This document shows, piece after piece, positions 45,576 to 54,948 of a stretch of 64,000 nucleotides of DNA. The notes under the pieces were generated by a model, which had not been told where the DNA came from, did not search any database, and was given only the letters and a program-made list of their open reading frames with translations. This DNA comes from Caballeronia mineralivorans PML1(12) (lineage in GTDB: Bacteria; Pseudomonadota; Gammaproteobacteria; Burkholderiales; Burkholderiaceae), in assembly GCF_001028175.1 (NCBI RefSeq), contig NZ_AEJF01000214.1, positions 1 to 64,000 on the forward strand, in the 5' to 3' direction. The position numbers were made by a program, and so were the translations under genes. The number at the start of each line of letters is the position of its first letter. The stretch's first letter is position 1.

Positions 45576-47012
45576 TCAGTCCCGTGCTGCGACTACACGC
45601 GCACTGACACCGTTAATTGCGGCCTCTTTTCGGTCGTCTAACTGCTTCATGTCTGAACTGCTCATTAAAGCGGAGTTACGCAGGAAGGCTAGAATTGTGC
45701 CGAGCAATGTCCGCGCGTTCGTTACCTCATTGACATCGAAAAACTCGCCTGGATGTTCGATCACAGCAATGCAAATCTCTATGGCATGGTGTGCTGCGAT
45801 GACCGTCTTTTGATATGACGGCATCGTCAATTTTTCGTAAGCGCGAATTCCAGACTGGGCTGACCAGATTCTGTTTGCGAACGAATTGCTATGCGAAACA
45901 GTGTCGGGTTGCAGCTTGGGTATTACCCATCGCGTCTCATCGACAGCCCATTTTAGTTGCTTGTGTACCATAGGTTGCTGAGACGCTTTGCGATAAGCCT
46001 CAGCGAGATTTGCGACAGTCGAGCTAAAGTCGTCCGACTTACCGTGGCGCACATCTGTGTCTTGTTGTTGCATATTCATGCATGCTTTGAGGCGTTCAAA
46101 GGCCTTCTCGATATGCTCGCGCGCATGCTGCAATTCATCGCTAGAACGTCCAGCGTTGTCAAACTGAAGAAGGCTCCTTTTAACTATGGAAATTTGAGTC
46201 TCAATCACACCACGAAGCACGTCAAAGGTCTGTTTGTGCGACGGGCGCGCATTGTCCAGATACTCGAGGAGCCGATTTTGCCGCGTATGCGCCTCCTGTG
46301 TCTCGCTACTCAGAACTTTGGCGAGATCCACCGCTGTCAGTACCGAAGCTGAAGGGTCAAATGGCGTCAAAGCCAGGTCGTTGACAATGGCGAGCAGTGC
46401 TTCCATTCGCAGCTTTACTGCCGTGGATGCTTTCTTTCGCAGATGTGTGTCCGTCTGGTGCAGTTCACAGGAGCGTTTTAGCGCTTCGAATTTCGACTCG
46501 TAGATAAGACGTTTGGCATCGGCTTGCACGTTAGGGCGGCCCCCGAAACGTCGCCCGATAGGGGGGCGCTCATTTGAGGGTTGCGCGGATGACGGTGGAT
46601 CCGCAAGCGCAGTGCGCAGCTCTTTCAGCGCCGTAAGCGGCGGAAGATCTAATGCCTGCCTTCGCTCCATCCAATTGTTGGACGCGGCTTGGACGCTATC
46701 CATAGTTATCTCGGCACTGCGAAAGCCGGCGCTGCGAAAATTGAGTACATCAGCGGCACAGTTAAGTCCATCGGCGAAAATCCACATGACGGCTGATATG
46801 AACCCGTCAGCGCGGCTAACTTTAAGCACTTCATGTGGCGACAGCTGAGTGTCGTGAGGCTGGAGATTGTCGACTGTTTTCAACCACTCAATTTTCATTG
46901 GCCAATGATTGACTTTGAAGGTCCCGCAGTTCGCAAGATCTCGCGCCTCTCCCCTTGAAAGCGCTTCCCGGTATGCATCTATCGATGGAAAATTGGTAAC
47001 AAGGGTGGTCAT
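45576..47012 (-). CDS. Island effector-like family member 3 (478 aa)
   Basis: Start taken at the ATG at 47012; the longer frame begins with a TTG at 47072. The N-terminus (FPSIDAYREALSRGEARDLANCGTFKVNHWPMKIEWL) follows the member 1 and 2 pattern of a short helix, then LAxxGxF, then a strand. The central YLDNARPSHKQTFDVLRGVIETQISIVKRSLLQFDNAGRSS...HIEKAFERLKACMNM aligns well with the 545-residue protein at 59714 (YVGNRSPDDKQTILAVRAAVDVQLEIL). Mostly helical, soluble, no signal peptide. It forms the bridge between members 1/2 and the T3SS-operon member. Confidence 0.6.
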   Translation of the reverse strand: MTTLVTNFPSIDAYREALSRGEARDLANCGTFKVNHWPMKIEWLKTVDNLQPHDTQLSPHEVLKVSRADGFISAVMWIFADGLNCAADVLNFRSAGFRSAEITMDSVQAASNNWMERRQALDLPPLTALKELRTALADPPSSAQPSNERPPIGRRFGGRPNVQADAKRLIYESKFEALKRSCELHQTDTHLRKKASTAVKLRMEALLAIVNDLALTPFDPSASVLTAVDLAKVLSSETQEAHTRQNRLLEYLDNARPSHKQTFDVLRGVIETQISIVKRSLLQFDNAGRSSDELQHAREHIEKAFERLKACMNMQQQDTDVRHGKSDDFSSTVANLAEAYRKASQQPMVHKQLKWAVDETRWVIPKLQPDTVSHSNSFANRIWSAQSGIRAYEKLTMPSYQKTVIAAHHAIEICIAVIEHPGEFFDVNEVTNARTLLGTILAFLRNSALMSSSDMKQLDDRKEAAINGVSARVVAARD

Positions 47013-47565
47013 GGTATTGGCTGGAGTTGAAATGGCATGCGGCACGATTGCCTCAATCAAGTATCCTTTCAATGTTGTTTCAATGTCTTTCGAAAATATT
47101 ACTTACCTTTCCCAAAACATCCGGACTGTACCGTTTCCGCTGGTTTTCAACATTGCGTGGTCTGTCAAAGCTGCAGACTTGCAGGAACGTTCTGCGATTC
47201 CTATGGGAGTCGCATCTGTGCACCGTGACAGCGTGGACAACAAGTGCGGCCGGACGGCTACACGGTCAAGTTCGAACGGTGGCGAATGAGCAGGGCCGCA
47301 GGCACCCATTGAGCAATGCACCACGCTAAACGACGTGTGAGGACCGCTCTATATGAAGCCGGTCCCCACTTCGCGCTGCAGCAGTCGACACCCCGTCAGA
47401 TTCGCACGCGAGCCGAAGCAACTCATCTTTCATGATGACTCAGGCACGCTGAAAGTCGACGGCGAGACGGGACTAATGCGAACTCAGTTTTTACGGGTCG
47501 CCTATCCGTTTGCGGTGTGCGCGGGCCACGGCCCCCGATCCGCCGGCATTTGCCTGTTCAAGGCG
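47013..47565. other. No gene seen
   Basis: Short frames only. The composition is mixed, GC-richer toward 47500. It holds the promoter of member 3 and the end of the regulator gene to its right. Confidence 0.4.
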
Positions 47566-48351
47566 TCAGAAAGCCGTCAACCCAAGGCGGCACGCCCATT
47601 GCACCAGCTCGGCAACGTTGTGTGCATCGAGTTTTTGCATCATGTTCAGCCGGTGCGTTTCCACTGTTTTCTGGCTGATTGTCAAACGCTCGGCGATGTC
47701 GCGGTTGCGGCCGCCTTCCGCAATCAGTTTCAGGATCTGCCGTTCGCGGGACGTCAGCGCCGCAGGTAGTCTGGATGACTCATCTTTCGGTGAGTCGTGA
47801 CGCAATGCGTTGATCTGGGAAGTATTTAACGTCGAGTCGATATAAGGAAGGCCGGCGCGCACGGCATGGAGTGCGTCGAGCACGCTTATCAGCCGGCTGC
47901 GCTTCAGGACATAGCCGTGTGCTCCGGCATTGAATGCTTCGGCGGCCCGGCTTTCGGACAGCGTGCCCGTCAGGACGAGAATATGTATCTCGGGCCAACG
48001 GCGCCGTATCATCCTGACCGCCTCGATCCCGTCGAGAGAGGGCAGGTCGAGATCGGTCAGCACGATGTCAGGCTGTGTGCTGCGGCACATCGCGAGTGCT
48101 GAGTGGCCGCAATCCGCCTCCCCAACGATATCGATGCTTGGGTCTTCCTTGAGAAGAAGGCGCAGCCCCTCGCGGAAAACGGCATGGTTATCGACAATCA
48201 AAAGTCGGCTGACGCGTTTCCGGGCAGCGTCGTTGGACGCGCGGTCCACCGGATGTAGTGCCTGCAACGCCCAGTCGGTGCTTAGAGCAGCTTTCTTCGT
48301 TTCAGTCCCTGTGGCGATCTCAAAGCTATACGCGGACTGGGGGGCGGACAT
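47566..48351 (-). CDS. NarL/FixJ-type response regulator
   Basis: A 261-residue protein; AGGAG lies 8 bases ahead of the ATG at 48351. After a 48-residue leader comes a receiver domain (RLLIVDNHAVFREGLRLLL; phospho-acceptor Asp in DIVLTDLDLPSLDG; conserved Thr and Lys in LVLTGT and YVLKRS). A LuxR-type helix-turn-helix follows (LTSRERQILKLIAEGGRNRDIAERLTISQKTVETHRLNMMQKL). No sensor kinase lies nearby in the window, so it is an orphan here. Salmonella SPI-2 is controlled by SsrB of the same class, which makes T3SS control a reasonable guess but no more. Confidence 0.9.
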   Translation of the reverse strand: MSAPQSAYSFEIATGTETKKAALSTDWALQALHPVDRASNDAARKRVSRLLIVDNHAVFREGLRLLLKEDPSIDIVGEADCGHSALAMCRSTQPDIVLTDLDLPSLDGIEAVRMIRRRWPEIHILVLTGTLSESRAAEAFNAGAHGYVLKRSRLISVLDALHAVRAGLPYIDSTLNTSQINALRHDSPKDESSRLPAALTSRERQILKLIAEGGRNRDIAERLTISQKTVETHRLNMMQKLDAHNVAELVQWACRLGLTAF

Positions 48352-49107
48352 GATTAACTCTCCTGTGCAATACAGTACCAACTCGGTGTTGACTGACGCA
48401 CGTGCGTGCGAAAGTCGCGATAAGCGAATTCTTGATGCTGCCGCCGTCTGGAAAGCGAATGGCATGCTTCGGCTATCGCGCGTGTTTGCGGGCGATTCCG
48501 GAAGGCAACAATGTGCTCAGAAACTGCAGAGCCCTGGATCTTGAAAAATCGTCAGGAAGCAGGGTGGATCAGCACGTGCGGCATGGCCGTGTGCGTCCCG
48601 ATCCTGAGCGGACGCTTGGGAAGACGTTGATGCGATCGCGAGTTGGACTTCCCCGGGAGAGTGGATACGAAGATCCGTATGGGCGTGTGCCGCCCTATAG
48701 TTAGATATCCTTGCATTTATGCCCCATTGTTGTGGGAAACGCTGGCCAACCCGGTGGTCTATGCCGGGTTAAATCCGCAATCCTGTTCCACGATAAATAC
48801 TGCGAGCCACCGTGCCGCGTGGGTGTTCAATTCAGGTGGCCCACATCGGAGGGGGACTGGGTCACACGCCCAGCTCTTGAGATCCGTCGTGTGTTGAAGA
48901 GCGCCATGCCACTTCTGTTGCCAGTGTTGAAATAACGCAAGAGCTATACCAGGACCCTGCGCGAATATTGTTCAATGTTCGCCCGGCCATGAGGTGCAAC
49001 GCACGGACAAACTTGCGATGGTCGCGAACGGCGGCGACTGGCAGCGTTTTGTCATTTCAGATAGTCCGGTTTGTCGACATTGTCTACATTGTGTTGCTGT
49101 TGCAAGC
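48352..49107. other. Non-coding; possible IS end
   Basis: No real gene seen in 750 bases. A hairpin AACCCGG / CCGGGTT at 48748-48770 is present. The stretch GTTCAATTCAGGTGGCCCA near 48829 resembles the ends of IS21-family elements, suggesting a remnant. Promoters for the response regulator should lie in the first 150 bases. Confidence 0.35.
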
Positions 49108-50763
49108 TCATGACGAAGGAGGGAGCGCTGCGGCGGGCGCTTCATCGGTCGAGTCGAGTTCGTACTTTTCCCAGCGGTAAGCAAACTGGCGAGTCGTAAG
49201 CCCGAGCAATTGGGCCGCCCGTGATTTGTTGCCGCCGCTCTGCGCGACGGCCTGCCGCAACTCGCCTGGAGAGTGAGAGCGGGCGTCACTGTAAGGACGG
49301 ACGGCGCCGGTCGCGCAAGCAGCAGCGAGGGCCGCGAGAGCGGAGGGGTCGGAGTGCCCCTCCGCTTCGCTGGCGGTCGGGCTTTCCTCAGCGGGCAGAA
49401 AGCGGCCGATATCATCCGAATCCACAATGGGTTCGTCGGCCAGTAGCACGATCCGCTTGATCACATTCTCAAGTTCGCGGATATTGCCTGGCCACGGCTG
49501 TTGCTGCAGACGACGGATTGCATCCGCGCCGAGATTCACATTGCGCTGGTGAGCCTGATTCGTCTGGTTCAGAAAGTGGAGAGCGAGCACGGGAATGTCT
49601 TCACGGCGTTCCGCCAGAGAGGGAAGACGAATCGGAATGACGTTGATCCGGTAGTACAGATCCTGACGAAACAGGCCGTTTTTCACATCGAGTTTCAGGT
49701 CTCGGTTCGTCGCGGCAACAAGCCGAACGTCGACCTGGATTTCCTGTTTTCCGCCCAGTCGCGAGATCGTTCCTTCCTGCAGCGCGCGCAACAGCTTGGT
49801 CTGCATGTTGCGCGGCAGTTCACCGATCTCGTCGAGAAAGAGAGTGCCGGTGTCGGCCTGCTCAAACCACCCGGCGCGCCTGCCTGTCGCGCTAGTGAAC
49901 GCGCCGCGCTCGTGGCCGAACAACTCGGCCTCAAAAAGAGATTCGGGAATCGCCGCGCAGTTGAGCTTGATAAACGGCTTGTCGCGCCGTGGGCTGGCGA
50001 GGTGCAGCGCGCGGGCGAACAGCTCCTTGCCGGTTCCGGATTCGCCGAGCAGCAGCACGCTCGCGGACGTGTCGGAGACACGCTCGAGCTGCGACATCGC
50101 ATGTAGCACGGCGGGTGATGTACCGACGATGCCATAGCGGGCGATGTCGGTTTCTATGGCCCGCTCGAGCATCGCATTTTCCCGCTCGAGTGCCCACGTT
50201 TTCTGCCGAAGTCCTGCATGTAAATCCAGCAACTGGCCGGTCAACGTCGCGAGAATGCGCAGCAGCATCAGGTCGTCGGCCAACGCGCGATTGTGTCCCC
50301 GGATACGATGGCAGGCAAGTGCGCCGATAGTATGTTGACCGCTCTTGATCGGGAGCGCGATGAACGTGACGGGACCCTCCGGCAACCTTGAGCGCTCGAC
50401 TGCGCGTGCGAGGAAGCTGGATTGATTATCGATATCCTGCTCGACCAGCAGTTGCCCGGTTGCAATGACCTTGCCGGTGATTCCCTCACCAAGCGCGTAA
50501 CGGCCGCGTTCAACCTCTGCCGGCGTCAATCCGTGTGCGTAGCGAATGCAACAGGTGTTTCCGTGATCGTCGCGCAGGACGATCCGTCCGCGGGCGAGGC
50601 CAAGCAGTTCCGACATCAGGCGCAGCATTTCATGCAGCACCGCCTCGTGCGACGGACTCCGTCCAATAAGGCACATGACCTGCTGTAATAGCAGCATTTC
50701 GCGCTTATGCCAGTATGTCGGCGAGACATCGCTTCCAAACGCGTCGACAGCTTGCGAGTCCAT
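49108..50763 (-). CDS. NifA-like sigma-54-dependent activator with GAF domain
   Basis: A 551-residue protein. The start at 50763 is chosen for its GGAGAAGAG site over one 18 codons upstream. It has an N-terminal GAF sensor domain (residues about 40-180) and an AAA+ domain with Walker A GESGTGKE, the sigma-54 contact loop GAFTSA, and TLFLDEIGELP. A C-terminal Fis-type HTH (GGNKSRAAQLLGLTTRQFAYRWEKYEL) resembles NifA. The contact loop differs from the usual GAFTGA by one residue. Such activators drive promoters with -24/-12 elements. Targets unknown; no nitrogenase genes are in the window. Confidence 0.88.
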   Translation of the reverse strand: MDSQAVDAFGSDVSPTYWHKREMLLLQQVMCLIGRSPSHEAVLHEMLRLMSELLGLARGRIVLRDDHGNTCCIRYAHGLTPAEVERGRYALGEGITGKVIATGQLLVEQDIDNQSSFLARAVERSRLPEGPVTFIALPIKSGQHTIGALACHRIRGHNRALADDLMLLRILATLTGQLLDLHAGLRQKTWALERENAMLERAIETDIARYGIVGTSPAVLHAMSQLERVSDTSASVLLLGESGTGKELFARALHLASPRRDKPFIKLNCAAIPESLFEAELFGHERGAFTSATGRRAGWFEQADTGTLFLDEIGELPRNMQTKLLRALQEGTISRLGGKQEIQVDVRLVAATNRDLKLDVKNGLFRQDLYYRINVIPIRLPSLAERREDIPVLALHFLNQTNQAHQRNVNLGADAIRRLQQQPWPGNIRELENVIKRIVLLADEPIVDSDDIGRFLPAEESPTASEAEGHSDPSALAALAAACATGAVRPYSDARSHSPGELRQAVAQSGGNKSRAAQLLGLTTRQFAYRWEKYELDSTDEAPAAALPPSS

Positions 50764-51117
50764 CGGCACTCTTCTCCAACCCTTGCATTTCACGGAGACA
50801 TTTGTCTCTATGGTCACGACGCAGCTTCCGTTGCCGGATCAGGGCTGCGTGCTCAAAAAGATGTCGCCTCGGCATGAGGTCTCCGACTTCAAGCGACCCG
50901 ATGCGGCTGACGGCTGCGGCGCCAGTCGCGTGACGTCAGGCCGAAAGGACATGGAAGGACTCTAGCGTGGCTTCCGGGGCCAGAATTTGCCCGCTGTCTC
51001 AATTTTCGGGTTTTGTTGCCGCGGCCGGGCCACGCTGCCCATGTCTATCCGGCCACCGGCTCGCGACCGGCAGTCGCCTCGCGAGCTGCTCTCGCTGGTT
51101 GCCCGGCGGATCGTGGG
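50764..51117. other. No gene seen
   Basis: Lies upstream of the NifA-like gene and downstream of the 685-residue gene, both on the minus strand. No coherent frame or clear hairpin with T run noticed. Confidence 0.35.
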
Positions 51118-53175
51118 TTACGCCGGACGGGCACGCAGGATTGGCACCTGACGGGTTGCGTCAGTGAGCCGTTGGCGAAGACCCTTGCGCTCTTTCGGCG
51201 GGCGGGCCGACCTCTCCCTGGCTGCGTTCCCCAACAGGTAACCTTTAATTTCTTCAAGGACCTCGGGCGCTTTTGACTCATCTCTCGTCAGAGTTTTCAG
51301 TCGACTTACCTGTTCTCGACTCATTCCCGTTTTTAAAAGGACGCGGGTCGCGGTCTTCCTGCGAAGCTTCAATCCCTCTGCCGAAATGGGTACGCCGCTG
51401 TGGCCAATTTGATTGGTCGCCTCGAACACGGCCGTTGTTTCGGTCGATGATTGAGCCGGCTTCGCGTTTGCGTTCGCCAATGCATGTCGAATCTGCTCCT
51501 GCCGTTCCAGTGCATCTTGCGCAGCGGCTTCTTTTCCTCCAGCGAGATGTCTCGCGAGCAGGGTTGCAGCGATGTGTCCATTCGCCTGTAGAGAGCTGTT
51601 ATTGAGAAATTCGCTTTCTGCAAACGCAAGAGGTTGGTCCGAGCTGGCAATGGCCGCAGGTTTCTCGTTTTCTTCACGCTCGTGCTTTTCACGTCCGGCT
51701 TTCCAGTTAGCGTATGTCTTGTAGACAGCAAATCCGAGCCACAGCATGCCGAGCACCGCGCCGGCGGCCGATATCGCACCCACGACTATTACGCCCCCTA
51801 CGCCGGTGGCGCTGAGTGCCAATCCCGCTATCGCGACAGATGCCCCAAGAACACCGTAGAGCACGCGTACTCCGGCGCGCCAGCGAACTGTTTTTGTCTC
51901 GCTCACTGCCTGCGACTGATTTTTCAGGAAGTGGTTGGAAATGAGGCTATGCACGCCGTTGACGTCTTTGAGCTCTTTAGGATTTTGCACCTCGTGGATC
52001 GCGTCCTTTTGTTTCTTGGCTTTGGCTTCGTTAATCATTCCCTCCCCGTCAAGATCGGCGCGATCGCCCAGTTTTTCGAGGTCGAGCACTTGCTTGTCGT
52101 CATCCATGCATGCTTTCATTTCATCGCCGGCATGCACCGCACGTTCTCTTGTGAGGTGGGCGTGAATGAGATCGACTATGCCCGCTGCTGCATGAAACAA
52201 ACTGGTTGCAATGCTGAATGCCGAAGCGAACACGCCCGCGACGTTAGCCGAGACACTTACCGCGCTGTCCAGTATCTTTGCCGTAATGGCAGCGCGGTTG
52301 GCCACCGCTGCAAGTTGAAGCGCACAGTCTCGTATAAAGGCGATGCCGATCTTCAACCATTCCCAACGCAACGCGTTAGAGCGGCCATTGGCGTTCTCAT
52401 AACGCAGGTGAGCAGAGGCATCCTCGATGAGCTGTTGTTTCTGTTCCGCGGTCATCGGCGGCGAGAGCGGCTGCGGTTCGATAGGAAGTGATGAAGCCTC
52501 ACGCGTTGGATCTGAAGCAGGCGGCGAGTCGGCTTTAGAGGGAGGAACGCTCTTATTCCCGTGCTTGAAATTTTCGTATCCGGCTTGGTTCTGCTGTTTG
52601 TCGCGGTTGGCTTTGACCTGATCCAAGACTATCTTGCGGACGTCGTGGATCACCGTTGCAGTCTCGGCGACAGCACATATCGATGATGAATATCCAATCG
52701 CAAGGCCGATATCCGCAACGAAGGGGAGCGCACTGCCTGCGGCTTCGGCGCCCAACGTGGCACACTGAACAACGGCATTTGAGCCGGCAACGCCCGTCCA
52801 TGGCGCGAAGATGGATAGCAGCACGGCGCTCATGCGCGAGCTACTTTTGACCGCCAGGGTGATGTTGAAAGGATTCGGAGTTTGTTTGGCAACGGTATCC
52901 AGGTGCAGCTTATTTGCAGCATCTGGATGCAGCCCGTCTGCGTTCTTTCGACAGTCGACGTCAGCAGATGAAGAGGTCTGCGTCTTCCGGAATTCTGCGC
53001 ACGCGCCTGAGAATTCGGCATTGAACAGGGTACGGAGATCGAAAATGCCCCCGTTGGAGTGCTGGACCAAATGTGGGATTCCGCACTCTTGGAACGTACC
53101 GACCTTGGACGCGTTATCGCTTGACGTGACGACAACGTGGGATTTCAATTCGGAGATTTCAGCGGCATACGTCAT
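51118..53175 (-). CDS. Large multi-membrane-segment protein B, putative effector
   Basis: A 685-residue protein; AAGGAG lies 7 bases before the ATG at 53175. There is no N-terminal signal; the first 100 residues are hydrophilic. Hydrophobic clusters occur at about 113-175, 272-340 (ALQLAAVANRAAITAKILDSAVSVSANVAGVFASAFSIA) and 428-482 (GLALSATGVGGVIVVGAISAAGAVLGMLWLGFAVY). Charged helical stretches lie between them. The tail is soluble, ending in a basic segment (PPKERKGLRQRLTDATRQ). Layout and the last hydrophobic cluster resemble protein A (40943). Likely a membrane-inserting effector; a translocon component is an alternative. Confidence 0.65.
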   Translation of the reverse strand: MTYAAEISELKSHVVVTSSDNASKVGTFQECGIPHLVQHSNGGIFDLRTLFNAEFSGACAEFRKTQTSSSADVDCRKNADGLHPDAANKLHLDTVAKQTPNPFNITLAVKSSSRMSAVLLSIFAPWTGVAGSNAVVQCATLGAEAAGSALPFVADIGLAIGYSSSICAVAETATVIHDVRKIVLDQVKANRDKQQNQAGYENFKHGNKSVPPSKADSPPASDPTREASSLPIEPQPLSPPMTAEQKQQLIEDASAHLRYENANGRSNALRWEWLKIGIAFIRDCALQLAAVANRAAITAKILDSAVSVSANVAGVFASAFSIATSLFHAAAGIVDLIHAHLTRERAVHAGDEMKACMDDDKQVLDLEKLGDRADLDGEGMINEAKAKKQKDAIHEVQNPKELKDVNGVHSLISNHFLKNQSQAVSETKTVRWRAGVRVLYGVLGASVAIAGLALSATGVGGVIVVGAISAAGAVLGMLWLGFAVYKTYANWKAGREKHEREENEKPAAIASSDQPLAFAESEFLNNSSLQANGHIAATLLARHLAGGKEAAAQDALERQEQIRHALANANAKPAQSSTETTAVFEATNQIGHSGVPISAEGLKLRRKTATRVLLKTGMSREQVSRLKTLTRDESKAPEVLEEIKGYLLGNAARERSARPPKERKGLRQRLTDATRQVPILRARPA

Positions 53176-53502
53176 TTTGAGCTCCTTACCGTCTGGGGCG
53201 ACTTTCGCGTACGCTAATTCGTTGAATGCAAAACGATCATAGGGCTGGCGCTATTCACCGGCTTTAAGAAAGCTGACGCATCTACTTATTTTTGGTTATT
53301 CCTCGCGTCGGAAGTCCCGTCGTCTTGCAGCAACGGGAATCCGCGATGGGGAATGACAAGGGGCAGTGCGGGTCGATGCGGCACGCGGGCGAGCATGGAC
53401 GTCCGGACGGGTGTGGTATCGGCGGGAAGATGCGGCGCTAAGATGACGTGTGCGGGGAGCTCGCACACGTCTCGCGTTAGAATCCGGTGGGGAGGGGAGT
53501 TC
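53176..53502. other. No gene seen
   Basis: Between two minus-strand genes. Contains the promoter region of protein B. A 3' GC-rich stretch follows the AraC gene but no clean terminator was identified. Confidence 0.35.
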
Positions 53503-54519
53503 CTAAAGCGACTGGATTTGCTGCAGGATGTCGTGGTCGGGTTCCTGCCGCTGCATGGGTACCGAGGCAGCCCGCACTTCACCAGGCGTGACGCCGTAGT
53601 TGCTGCGGAACGCTCGCACGAAGGTGGCATCGCTGGCAAAGTTGCAGTCCACCGCAATGTCGATCAGTTTCAAATGCCGGTATTCCGGCGAGATCAGCAT
53701 TGAAAAGGCGCGATGGAGGCGCCGGTGCTGGATATGGCGGATCAAGCCGCCGTGCGGCTCAAAAAACCGGTACAAGGTGGCTCGCGAGACCGGGAAGTGA
53801 CGGCAGATCTTGTCAGCGTCCAGGTCGGGTTCGTCAAGATGCTGCTCGATGTAGCGCATGATGGTGCCCAGCGTGGCCTGTCGCAACGATTGTGCGGCCG
53901 ACTGTGCCGCATCTGCGCTCCATCCCGCTCCGGCCGCAACCAGGGCCGCTGCGGACTGCATTGCCGTGGCGCCATCGAACGGTCCGGATGTGTGCGATTC
54001 GTGTCTGGCCGCGAGCAGCGTTTCCCGCAGCATCGCACCATGCCGCGTATCTCCCCGGATCATCATGCCGTGAATGGAATCGGGCGAAGCGAGTAACGGC
54101 GCGAGCGTTGCCCTCGGCACGACGAGGCTAAGGAAATGTGTTCCGTTGCTGTCCGGTATGCCGGCGTGGGTCCTGGACGGCTGAATCATGTCGATAATTC
54201 CGATATCGCCAGGTTTGAGTGTCACCGTTCGACGTCGTGTTTCGATCTGATACCCGCCGTGAAGCGGCAAATACACCTGATAGTGGTCAATCGACGTGCG
54301 TGCCACGTGGACGGGAGCACGTTCATAAACAAGAGGGGACGACTGACCTTCAATCAGAAGGCCCGATCCGATTTGCAACGTGGCGCCCGTCGCGTTGAAA
54401 CGGTCAGGGGCTGCGCGTGGAAGCATGTCGCACAAATCCGAGAAAAAGTCCCGCGCCATGTTGATAGCACGAGGGCTCTGCCGGAAATCTAACCGGGAAA
54501 CGCTCCAGCTTTGTCGCAT
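53503..54519 (-). CDS. AraC-family regulator with AraC-binding-like domain
   Basis: A 338-residue protein. The N-terminal 180 residues have the beta-rich sensory fold of the AraC_binding_2 type (YQVYLPLHGGYQIETRRRTVTLKPGDIGIIDMIQPSRTH). The C-terminal HTH domain (DKICRHFPVSRATLYRFFEPHGGLIRHIQHRRLHRAFSML, DIAVDCNFASDATFVRAFRSNYGVTPGEVR) is complete. It resembles activators of catabolic genes rather than T3SS activators. Stands alone on the minus strand; target unknown. Confidence 0.9.
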   Translation of the reverse strand: MRQSWSVSRLDFRQSPRAINMARDFFSDLCDMLPRAAPDRFNATGATLQIGSGLLIEGQSSPLVYERAPVHVARTSIDHYQVYLPLHGGYQIETRRRTVTLKPGDIGIIDMIQPSRTHAGIPDSNGTHFLSLVVPRATLAPLLASPDSIHGMMIRGDTRHGAMLRETLLAARHESHTSGPFDGATAMQSAAALVAAGAGWSADAAQSAAQSLRQATLGTIMRYIEQHLDEPDLDADKICRHFPVSRATLYRFFEPHGGLIRHIQHRRLHRAFSMLISPEYRHLKLIDIAVDCNFASDATFVRAFRSNYGVTPGEVRAASVPMQRQEPDHDILQQIQSL

Positions 54520-54948
54520 AGTTCTCTCTGGGACAAGCCGGCTACCTCTCGCCGTGACTGACGGACATGGCGGCCGGACAATGAGCGGGGTGCTGACGGG
54601 TCTGCACGCAACCGGAGCAACGCTTCATCCGGCGGTCTCCCTTAGCAGATAAAGGATGCCTGCATGCAGGCTCGTATGCTAATACAAATAAAAAACCTGG
54701 TGGTGACGGTGCGTAGGTGTCATATATCGATAATGAAGCGGCATAAAAAGTGTGATATGGGCTTGTTCCCGCCGAGTATGTTTTTTATAGGCTGGAGAAC
54801 GTGCGGGCAGATATCCGCCACTGTCCGATCCGAGCGCAACGTGCTTGTTCTCGGCGAAATTCGAAATATCGAGGCAGATATCTGGTAGAGCGAAATCGGT
54901 TGTGCTGCTACTTTCGCCGCTCCGGTCAGACCTGTCACGAGGTATTCA
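54520..54948. other. Divergent promoter region, AT-rich
   Basis: Between the AraC gene (minus) and the cation exporter (plus). Contains an AT-rich stretch around 54680-54800 (AATACAAATAAAAAA, TTTTTTATAGG). No gene seen. Confidence 0.45.
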
